From contig JBBELK010000635.1 of NCBI GenBank assembly GCA_037783545.1, forward strand, positions 62,001 through 126,000: DNA of 64,000 nucleotides, in the 5' to 3' direction. This document shows positions 34,794-44,180 of this stretch, piece after piece (position 1 is the first letter of the stretch; each line of letters opens with the position of its first letter). The notes under the pieces are model-generated. The model searched no databases, was not told the DNA's origin, and was given only the letters and a program-made list of their open reading frames with translations. The position numbers and the translations under genes are program-made. This stretch comes from Henricia sp. BOLD:AAB3569 (Eukaryota; Echinodermata; Asteroidea; Spinulosida; Echinasteridae).

Positions 34794-34974
34794 ATGAGCG
34801 CCAAAATTATCCTGGCCTTGGCCCTAGTGGCCGCCCTGGTGGCGTTTGCCAGTCCATTCTACTTGGGCGAAGACGAGGAACAAGACGTGGGCGCAGTTGC
34901 CGAAAACGAATTGGAGGCAGCGACTTTGCCATTTTTGTTGCAAAAGAGGCGAAGGCCAGGCCAACGATTGTCAC
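34794..34974 (+). CDS. Gene C, signal and prosegment exon
   Basis: 181 bp coding, phase 1 exit at GTAAAT, the same donor word as gene B. Confidence 0.85.
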
Positions 34975-35508
34975 GTAAATATTTCAAAACTATACTTTTT
35001 ATAGCCTAAACTATACTTTTTATATCCCGTACATGCAATGTCCAAACAGCATAGGTAGGCTACCAAACTCTTGTGAGATACTACTTTGACTGCAAGTGAA
35101 TGATATTTCGAGCCGTCTGAAATATTTTGTGCTGTTATTTATCAATTGGGGCATGGCAAACAGCTTAATTTGTGCATAAACATATGGGGCCTGCCAAACA
35201 ATCTGTGCTTACCCTGGAATATCCGAGTCAAGTTTTACTAAGGCTCAAAGGTGCACCCACCATGTTTTAGTTGGGTCTATCTGAACGGGAAACTTGTGGA
35301 ATTTGAACATTTTGGGCTGAAAAACCTAACAGTAATTAAAATATAAATAAATAATAAAAAACAGAACAAAGCTGAAACTATTCTTTTAATCTAATCTGGT
35401 TTTTTTTTCATCAAAGGTTGTATCGATTTTGAGACTGGGAAAATCTGCCCGTGCGATCGTTCCAAGGCTCGCGGTATCGCCCTAAATAATTGCAGAGGAC
35501 GATTCTAG
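34794..35508 (+). CDS. Four-cysteine cationic peptide precursor, gene C
   Basis: Coding exons 34794-34974 and 35417-35508; precursor 90 residues. The first follows TTTTATCAG. Signal peptide MSAKIILALALVAALVAFAS, acidic prosegment (GEDEEQDVGAVAENELE), LPFLLQ, a KRRR processing site at 51-54, then PGQRLS. Phase-1 donor TCAC|GTAAAT. Exon 2 follows TTCATCAAAG: RCIDFETGKICPCDRSKAR and on to NNCRGRF, stop TAG. Spacing C-x8-C-x1-C-x12-C equals gene B. As in B, a donor lies 5 nt after the stop (AATTG|GTAAGT). Close paralogue of B about 12 kb away; charged tail differs (CKK against CRGRF). Confidence 0.88.
35417..35508 (+). CDS. Gene C, cysteine-core exon
   Basis: 92 bp from the CAAAG acceptor to TAG; CIDFETGKICPCD core. 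Confidence 0.85.
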
Positions 35509-35766
35509 AATTGGTAAGTAATGAGCATGCGTACAAACATTATTTTCAGTTTGAGGTCACATGTTACTGTCGTGGCTCCAGCATTGGCTGAGACGTTTGA
35601 CGTCACGCGGGGTGCCTTATTGAACGGTGATCCTTCTGAGCATGGCACTGCCATTAGTCTTGAGTGATTATCTTAGTAACATCATATGTGCCTATATGTT
35701 TTGTATATGCATGCTATTGAGCTCGTGCCAATGACATCATTTTGGAAGTAAAACAATGCCGCGTCG

Positions 35767-35902
35767 TTGTGGAAGCAATGTGCGTGCGCGTTGTGTGTGT
35801 CCATAGCGCGCGTAACGCGCTATGATGAGGCTCACATTGGTGAACTAAACCGCGTTACGCCCACCAGACACACACACAACGCGCACGCACATTGCTTCCA
35901 CA
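35767..35902. mobile_element. Palindromic MITE in gene C 3' UTR intron
   Basis: Arms TTGTGGAAGCAATGTGCGTG then CGCGTTGTGTGTGT, mirrored exactly about 70 bp later. Non-coding. Confidence 0.85.
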
Positions 35903-36046
35903 ATGACTCAGCATTATTTGACTCCCAAAATGGCATATTCGCACGTGTTCGAAAGGGGTCAATTCTGTGCACTTCCATCTCTTCAACATTTGTTATATTT
36001 GTGTCGTGCAATTATCAAATAAATATATATTTTTTATTTATTTCAG

Positions 36047-36175
36047 GTGCCTTTATTGGACATCTTTTAACGTATAGCCTTGTGGAAAAGCAGTGGAGTT
36101 GACGGCAGTAACGCTGATCTTGCAAATTTTCGAACGGCTTTTATGTGACGCCCTTTTGTGTGAGACTTGAAATTT
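36047..36175 (+). other. Gene C, conserved 3' UTR exon
   Basis: After TTTATTTCAG; similar to 25,562 in gene B (TTGGACATCTTTTAACGTA, GTGGAGTTGACGGCAGTAA). End estimated. Confidence 0.6.
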
Positions 36176-36587
36176 AACGCCGACGCCAAAGTTATCCATA
36201 ACTATGAGCTTTTGCGTTAGACGTGATTTAAGTGATTTTTCCAGCCAATTGCGACCACTATAAATTATTGTGTCATCAATGTAAATAACAAGGGTCCATT
36301 CGGTGGATTTCCTTCCTTGTCTAACAATGGTTTAACAATGAGTACTGCGCCAATTAAGTATAACTTGCAAATTTAGTCCAAGTGCTATTATACAGAAGTG
36401 TTTTTCTTGTGAAGCTTTCTTTTATAACTGATGGTGCTATAGTGTCACTGATTTAACGATAATCTACAAGTCAATTTTCTTGTTCCTTTATAATGATATA
36501 ATATATCCCTAAAAACATAAATAAGGACGATTGCTTTCTTACTATTTAACTAATGAGCTTGTGCTATATAGTTTAATAAACTGATTT

Positions 36588-36776
36588 GTGACCCGCTCTG
36601 AAAAAGAAAAAAAACAGGATCCACGCTCATTAAAATACAAAAACACAATGGTAATTCCTGGCAGTGAAATTTCCATTGTGTTTTGGTATTTTAATGAGCG
36701 TGGATCCGCCACAGATTTCTACTCATGGTCGCGAAATCTCGCGACTTATAATACCCTTTTCCAGAGCGGGTCATAT
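36588..36776. mobile_element. Foldback element
   Basis: GACCCGCTCTG ends; GGATCCACGCTCATTAAAAT followed by ACAAAAACACAATGG is mirrored by CCATTGTGTTTTGGTATTTT and AATGAGCGTGGATCC. Confidence 0.75.
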
Positions 36777-36799
36777 TTATATAACTGCAACAGTCACGT

Positions 36800-39270
36800 G
36801 TTTGGTAGGCTAAGTTCTGCCAAAAAGTTAACACTTTTTACAGATAAATAAAAAATCTCTGAAATTTCGGGTGTTTTGGGTTTGCTTGTTACGTGTTTAA
36901 AATGGTCCATAAACTTGGGGAAAAAATACTTGACTCGAGTATAGAGCCATTTGGGCCGTTTACTCGTTTCCAGTCATTTCATTAGTTTCGGAAGCTCGAG
37001 TTCTGTCTTTTGGTTCGTGATTGTAGTAAAGTTAAATAAGTGACTGGAGGCAAGTTACTCTATCCATACGAACCAATGGGTTCCCTGAAACTCATACAAA
37101 AAGCGCACACGTAACAAAGGCTGACGTCACTAATACCAAAGTTATTTCTACGTGATCGCCTCCAACGTATAACGTGGCCAATTATAACCCACCGGTGGTT
37201 TTTGTCTCGGGAGGAAAAACTGCGTTAATTAAAGCTATACGTGGGCAGTTTATAGATTTTATTCATTTTGGCATTTTGATATTGAACAATTCAGCTTCTG
37301 AGCACGACCGTTGAGGCATGATATTAAAAAAAACCATCGGAGCAGTGAGACGAAACTCTGTTTCGCATGCGTGCATGCGCGCTTTCATATTGGATCTGTC
37401 CCACAAATTTCTTTTGATTTCCATTAATTTTGAAATCAAAACAACGGATTTAAAGGTAGAACACATACAGTGAGGAAAGAAGGCTCGGAGCTAAAAGTGT
37501 TAATAACAATGGTACCAAACACCACATGGTTTGATTTCAGTCCAAAATGATATTTGGTCTTTTGCAAAAAACATTTTTACCTTTCAAATTTGCACCTATG
37601 TGGCTGAAATTTCTACATGGCAGTTTTATCAACATGGGCTTCTAATCACGAGTGGGAGTAACGCCCATTTTAACAGTTTACCAATCATGTGTTATACTTT
37701 TAATATCTAATCCCTGCTGTTGTTCAGTGAAGATAGGCCTATACTATCTTGCTTTTTGGGGGAGATTTAGTGATGCTGGTTTGCAATGGGCAACATCGCG
37801 GTTCTGTGCAAGGGACGAATATTTATTAGCGGGTTCGAATAAACGAAGTGTACCCAAGAAATAAACGAAGCGTACCGTACATTGTTTATGCAATTAAAGA
37901 TGATCAAAAAATGTGAACCCCCCCCCCCCCCCCCCCCCCCGAAAAGCAGATACGAACTTCACAGAGAATGACAATTGCAGAGATGCCTTTTTTCCCCTCA
38001 TAGCAATACGTGAAAATGTAAAATTGTTCAAATAGTTTTCGGGCAAAATGGCGCCACCCACACTGCAAAAACTGTCGTCTTATATAAAACTAAGCCTGGT
38101 GTTAATTTGTAACACCACAAGTATTAGTTTTAACACCTATGGTGTTAAAAGTAATGCATTTATTCCAATTGTGTATTGGAACATCGTAAGAATTATATCA
38201 CGACGATAAATAAATGAAATGAAATTTGTAATTTTGTGTTTTAAAGCACCTGTATTTATAGTCTCCGTGACGGTTCGTGTTGGGTCCGTGTTGGGTCCGG
38301 GATGGTTCAGGGTGCATCCGTAGCTCTTTCGGGACAGTTCGTGTTGGGTCCGGGGCAGTTCGTGGTTCGAGTAGTAATATTGGAATAGGCACAAATCTAA
38401 TAATTTAACAACAACTTTTGTCGAAAAAGTCTTACATTAATGTCGGAATTGAATTACATGTAGTCAACTAATAAAAATATTAATGTAATCAATTAGGCCT
38501 ACAAGATAACTTTATGTAGCTAATTCACATTAGCCGCGGTTAAAAGGATGATTGGGAATTAACGAGTTAACGAAGATCGGTTTTCTCGATAATTGAGAAT
38601 TTAACACATGTTCCCTTCCCATTCACGTCCCGAGCAAGGTTTTACGGGTTAGCTGGTAACCTAAAACATCCATTGCTAAAGCGCGAGAAAACAGTTCACT
38701 GGTTTTAGTGTACACCCAGTAATCTTGGCAACAGATAAAGATAAACGTTTGTACTTGGAATATGGTACTACTCTCTGCCATGTGCCAACAAGACTCAATT
38801 TGCGTGCCGTCGGGTTGAAGTTTATCATAGTTGGTGCCAAAATGTCATAAACACGATCAATAAGACGCCATAAATCTGTCGTTATTTATTTCTGTTATAT
38901 GTTGACAGGGTAGCCCCTTCAGTTATAGAACTGCTATCCTTGAGGGCCCTGTATAAAATAAGGGTAAAACTATAAAGTATAAAAGATTAGTCTACTTAAA
39001 ATGTAAACATTCTTAATTAAGAATCTAAATACATACATTTATATTTAAGGCATTAATAAAATTACAGACAAATATACACACAGGACGCGAGATTAAAACA
39101 AGGCCACTTGAAATGTGCAATTAAAGAAAACGTTATAAAAAAAAAATAAGTTAAAATACAATGGACTACATGGACTACACGTATAATAAATAAATACCCG
39201 CGTCACGCGTATTTTCTTTCATTTAACTATAATGACAATTGCCAAATTTAACGATTTCTTATCGCCTCAT
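36800..39270. other. No gene recognised
   Basis: Holds a poly-C run (37,919-37,940) and a short GGTTCGTGTTGGGTCCG tandem array (38,270-38,365). A tract at 38,905-38,960 (ACAGGGTAGCCCCTTCAGTT, GAGGGCCCTGTATAAAATAA) looks like the 3' end of a LINE on the minus strand. No exon is supported. Confidence 0.4.
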
Positions 39271-39402
39271 CGAAACAAAAGCGAGATAAATATTGGGGAA
39301 AAATGCACCTGTTGGTTTTTCCCCCTCCAATCATCAAATAAATCGAGAATTTGAGCTCGTGTTGAAGCAGTTTTTGTCGTCCTGTGCACTGAAGTACCAA
39401 TC

Positions 39403-39451
39403 ATGGAGCTTTGCCTTGCACTGTTGTCTTTGGCTGTTCTGGTGGGGCTGG
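39403..39451 (+). CDS. EGF-like gene, signal-peptide exon
   Basis: 49 bp coding, phase 1; AGATAAATA TATA-like word near 39,282. Confidence 0.65.
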
Positions 39452-41872
39452 GTGAGTATTCTGTTTGCCGATCTCTAGTTTGTTTTCTTAAAAATGTAAC
39501 ATTTAGGGTGCATTATTACCGCTACTATCAGGGAATCACCAGAACCATTTAACTTCAACTAGGTGGCCACCTGGTCAAGGCACACAACCCTATATCGTCA
39601 GCAGTTAGATTGTAGCATTCCCCTACTCCCGGCACTGTTGCCATTATTACCGCTGCCATCAGGGAATCACCAGACCTACTTCACGTCATCTAGGTGGCTG
39701 CCAGGTAAAGGCGCACAACCCTATCAACACTTGGATTGTGGCATTCCCCCTAACAGCTTCCCAAATATCCCTAGGGTTGACGAGACAATTGAGATTAAGT
39801 GTCTTGCCCATCAGAGCGTCGAAAACGGCTGCGTACATGTACATGTATCCACTAGACCAGAAATTGAGAAACTAAAGGCCCGGTCACACAGCGCTTTACG
39901 GCTTAATCACGGCCAAAACCCGTCCAAAAGTGGTCTCCCGTGAAGCAGACGATGTTGTTCGCGTTGATGTCGAGTTTAAGACGAGCTACAGTCGATTTAT
40001 AGACGTGGCAGGACGCGGGGAGAAATCGGAACGGCGTCGGACGCGACAAAAAGTTTTAAACTGCTCAAAATTTTAGCCCGCGGACAACCACGGGTGGCAC
40101 ACGTGGTAAAGACGTGCAACACACGTGAAACACACGTGATAATCCGTGTTCCGGCAGTGATTAAAACTTGGGGAGACGCAGTAAGACGCAGTAAGACGCG
40201 AAAGTTTAGCGGTCTGTCACGGGCAGAGCACGGTCATCGGACGGGTGTTACGCGTTGGTATCAAGGAAAATAGCGTGTGTTTTGCGGCTTATCACTGACA
40301 AGTGAACCTATTTTTAACCTTACACGTGGCTGGACGTGGTTAGCTGTGCTTAGGCTGTGCTTAGGCAGTGCTTTAGCAGTAGAACAGCCGCCGACTGCCA
40401 TACCCGTACAAAGCACGGCCAAGCCAAAATTGATCAAAATTTACCACTTACGACCACGTCCACCAGATTTTCATAACTTTTTGTACGTGATTTAGACGTG
40501 GAGTGCTGTGTGACCGGGCCTTAAGGTCTGTGCTGTACTGAATGGATAGTGTGATTCGAGTCAGCATCTAGCACTGCGCCCTACCTTAACAAGCCAGTAT
40601 GCCTTATTTTCCGTTATCATATTCTGCGTTCTCATTGGTCAGGTTTGGCGGGTTGTCCTTCGTACAACCCGCGTCGAAACGGATGTATACGTGCTACACG
40701 TCATATCATGGAATGCGTCCCTACTTATGCCGGTGCTGCATGGTAGCGCAAATGTAGGATGTATTTGAACATAGTGTAATCCCTCTTTGTCTGTTTTTGT
40801 TTGTGGTTTTAGCCACTGGGGCATGCCCAATTAAGCCCTGTTTGAAAGGCGGCACATGCCGGCGTTCGTCCCGTGGCGTCACGCCTTATTACTGTGAGTG
40901 CCAGCGAGGATACACCGGCACATACACTGCAGCGAGACAAGTAATATTATAGAGCGTATCGAATAGGTGCCATCTTGTAGGGCAACGTTTGTCATTTAAA
41001 ATGGTCGACAATAGCACAAAATGTGTAACCATCATGCATGTCCTTAAAGGTAGTATATACATGATTAGTAAACTGTTAAAATGGGCGTTCTTTCCACTCG
41101 TGATTGGAAGCCCTTGTTGATAAAACTGCCCTGTAGAAATTTCAGCCACATAGGTGCTTCAGTAATACTTCAGAAAACTTGAAAAATCCATGCTTGGTTT
41201 TTGTGTTGGTAACGGCCTTTTTTTTAATAGAACAAGTTGTTAATTTCTTACATAAAATACCATTTTGGACTGACAAAAAGATCTGCCGACGTGAATACGT
41301 CATCATTTGTTTGTTGCCTAGGCAATTGGCTCTAAACTAAAAATCACTGAACCGTGTCCCTGTGCTTTTGCAATCATGGTGCTTTTGCAATCATGGTACT
41401 TTTGCAATGGTACTTTTGCCGACGGCCATGATGCCGATTACCATAGCAACGCACGTCACACTTCGTCTGTCTATTGTTATTAACACTTTTGGTAAGGTTT
41501 TTCTTGTCAACTCATAAAAACAATTGGAGTCACTGCAATTGATGTACTCTACATTTTAATTAACAAAGAAAAACTGCAACACAAGATGGCAGCTATTCGA
41601 TACGGTCTATATAGCCCCATTCATTATAGTAAAATTAAAATGCAGTCACTGTCTTTAATGGGCGGTTGGGTTGGCGTAATGAAAATTTTGAGATAAGGCC
41701 CATAGTTTTAAATGTATTCATACATTTTGGTAATGTACACCTTACTGGCGTTTTGTGTTGGTTTAAAGTGTGACTGTGTATCTTTGTCTTGTTTTAGGCA
41801 GTTAAAGAGTCAACTGTCAAACATACGAGAAAACACCATGTCCAAAAGCCTGACGATACGGGAAACAAGTAA
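39403..41872 (+). CDS. Small secreted EGF-like protein
   Basis: Exons 39403-39451, 40813-40940 and 41798-41872 join in phase (1, then 0) to 83 residues. Exon 1 is a signal peptide, MELCLALLSLAVLVGL, with donor CTGG|GTGAGT. Exon 2, after TGGTTTTAG, is one EGF-like module: ACPIKPCLKGGTC, then YYCECQRGYTG. The expected sixth cysteine is replaced: GYTGTYT where GYTGTC would be usual (TAC for TGC). Exon 3, after TTGTTTTAG, is a basic hydrophilic tail (KHTRKHHVQKPDD) ending in TAA. No membrane segment. A TIR element fills most of intron 1, and a MITE starts about 8 bp after the exon-2 donor. Either a growth-factor-like peptide or a decaying paralogue. Confidence 0.68.
39873..40523. mobile_element. 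About 650-bp TIR element in intron 1 of the EGF-like gene
   Basis: TAAAGGCCCGGTCACACAGC and the inverse CTGTGTGACCGGGCCTTA. Rich in ACGTG words inside; no transposase. Confidence 0.8.
40813..40940 (+). CDS. EGF-like gene, EGF module exon
   Basis: 128 bp, phase 1 in and phase 0 out at GTAATA; five of six EGF cysteines. Confidence 0.7.
40948..41611. mobile_element. MITE (CGAATAGSTGCCATCTTGT family), enlarged by nested repeat
   Basis: TATAGAGCGTATCGAATAGG at left, ACAAGATGGCAGCTATTCGA and TACGGTCTATATA at right. The interior contains the 14.6-kb-type repeat. Confidence 0.75.
41798..41872 (+). CDS. EGF-like gene, terminal exon
   Basis: 75 bp after TTGTTTTAG; basic tail and TAA. Confidence 0.55.
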   Translation, partial: AVKESTVKHTRKHHVQKPDDTGNK

Positions 41873-42125
41873 TTTTACCCGAATGTAAGAAGTGATGATA
41901 AATCAACTATTTGTATCGAGTTCATTAACCCCGGCGGTCCCTGGGTCATAATCCCTTTTAAAAAATATAACTTATTCATAAAAATATTTAGTAAAATTTG
42001 ACATAATCTTAAGTCATCGTGAGGTATGATATCGTACCTGAAGTGCATTTGTTTTGTTCTTATTGGTGGTAAGGGAAAACGTGAATGTATGGCAACGAAC
42101 ATTTTCGCCGTTATAGTTTTCCTAG

Positions 42126-43707
42126 TGATTATTTCAGAGTGTGGAGATTGCGCATACAAGTCGCACATTTGAAAAGCATAACGTTGGGCGTCACAGCTAG
42201 CTCAGCTGTACAGCATCAGCCTGATTAGACGTCATAACTCGGCATCAGCCCGATGTGCCTGAAATATTATCCAAATTACTATAGAGTCTATACGGATTTT
42301 TTCACTTGTAAAACATTTAAAAAGGTAAGAATTCAGCATACCCGACCTTCACTTATATACAACATGTATAACATTTGGGGTTTCTATCAAACCTGCATTT
42401 AATTAAATACATTATAAACAAATGTTGCCAATCCCGTTAAGTTTTAATAAGTCGACTAATAAATCGTACCAATAGTCAACTTTCCGTCTGTATGTGTGCT
42501 ATTTTACGTAATAAGTACGAAGGCGAAATAAGTCAAGTGGCCGATTTAAATCTATTAACTGTATGCTCTAAAAACAACACAAATGCTCTTTCCACATGTT
42601 ATACAAAAATACATTCTGAAAAAGGTCCATTCACACACATTTTCTTGCAATTTAAAAAATACAAAACTAATTTTATAAATATAGATATATAAAGTTATTG
42701 TTCACGAAAATGACAACAGACAAAGCGAGAACCAAATCGCCAGCAATTTGTTCGTTTTGTGACACTGTATAGAAAACTGATTATTTCAGAGTGTGGAGAT
42801 TGCGCATACAAGTCGCACATTTGAAAAGCATATAACATTGGGCGTCACAGCTAGCTCAGCTGTACAGCATCAGCCTGATTAGGCGTCATAACTCGGCATC
42901 AGCCCGATGTGCCTGAAATATTATCCAAATTACTATAGAGTCTATACGGATTTTGTCACTTGTAAAACATTTTAAAAGGTAAGAATTCAGCATACCCGAC
43001 CTTCACTTATATACAACATGTATAACATTTGGGGTTTCTATCAAACCTGCATTTAATTAAATACATTATAAACAAATGTTGCCAATCCCGTTAAGTTTTA
43101 ATAAGTCGACTAATAAATCGTACCAATAGTCAACCTTCCGTCTGTATGTGTGCTATTTTACGTAATAAGTACGAAGGCGAAATAAGTCAAGTGGCCGATT
43201 TAAATATATTAACTGTATGCTCTAAAAACAACACAAATGCTCTTTACACATGTAATACAAAAATACATTCTGAAAAAGGTCCATTCACACACATTTTCTT
43301 GCAATTTAAAAAATACAAAACTAATTTTATAATTATAGATATATAAAGTTATTGTTCACGAAAAGGACAACAGACAAAGCGAGAACCAAATCGCCAGCAA
43401 TTTGTTCGTTTTGTGACACTGTATAGAAAACTGATTATTTCAGAGTGTGGAGATTGCGCATACAAGTCTCACATTTGAAAAGCATAACGTTGGGCGTCAC
43501 AGCTAGCTCAGCTGTACAGCATCAGCCTGATTAGGCGTCGTAACTCGGCATCAGCCCGATGTGCCTGAAATATTATCCTAATTACTATAGAGTCTATACG
43601 GATTTTTTCACTTGTAAAACATTTAAAAAGGTAAGAATTCAGCATACCCGACCTTCACTTATATACAACATGTATAACATTTGGGGTTTCTATCAAACCT
43701 GCATTTA
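42126..43707 (+). repeat. 653-bp tandem unit, 2.4 copies, with exon-like signals
   Basis: Copies start at 42,126, 42,779 and 43,432; the third stops at 43,707. They are about 98% alike by eye. Each opens with an acceptor-like TGATTATTTCAG followed by TGTGGAGATTGCGCATACAA, and about 190 bp later has a donor-like AAAAAG|GTAAGAAT preceded by ATGTGCCTGAAATATTATCC. The short frame CGDCAYKSHI-stop follows the acceptor in each. Could be a triplicated exon of the neighbouring EGF-like gene or of an unrecognised gene. Confidence 0.8.
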
Positions 43708-43808
43708 CTGGAAAGGACAAAATAGTGATATAGAGTACTTTTAACATTTTTCAAATGAAATCATCACACCAAATAATACATATCCATCAACAAAAGAAAC
43801 CTAAACGT

Positions 43809-43814
43809 TTTATT
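43809..43814 (-). terminator. Polyadenylation signal of the ZU5-Death gene
   Basis: AATAAA on the minus strand, about 115 bp after the stop codon at 43,929. Confidence 0.65.
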
Positions 43815-43928
43815 CACTTTATGATTGAAAAAGCAGTCAATCTGAGTGGTAATTTTCGATGTCAAATGTACAAAAGATTATAACATTTGCGATGTTTAGT
43901 TGCTCGACAAAGATTGTTTGAAAATCTC

Positions 43929-44180
43929 TTAAAAGGAGTGGGCAAGGTCGTAGCGATCAACTTTTTCGAGACTTGACTTAAGAAAGGTCTCATCTAATTT
44001 TTCGTGCCTTTGTCGCCACTCCATCAGCATGTCAAAGATCTGGTTCTCGACGCTTAGTATATTTTTCTTTATATTCTTAATTTGGGGGTATGAAAAGCCC
44101 AAGTAGGTGGCTAGTCGCTCCCATTCGGGTCCCAAATCCTTTGCCAGACAACGAAATCGCTGCTCCTCGGCAATCTCCGC
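43929..44180 (-). CDS. ZU5-Death receptor exon: terminal Death domain
   Basis: 83 codons plus stop after TTCCAATTCCAG. AEIAEEQRFRCLAKDLGPEW, ERLATYLGFSYPQIKNIKKN, DMLMEWRQRH and LEKVDRYDLAH: a six-helix Death domain with the usual W in the first helix and MLxxW in the fifth. Phase 0 entry matches the linker exon. Confidence 0.85.
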   Translation of the reverse strand, partial: AEIAEEQRFRCLAKDLGPEWERLATYLGFSYPQIKNIKKNILSVENQIFDMLMEWRQRHEKLDETFLKSSLEKVDRYDLAHSF

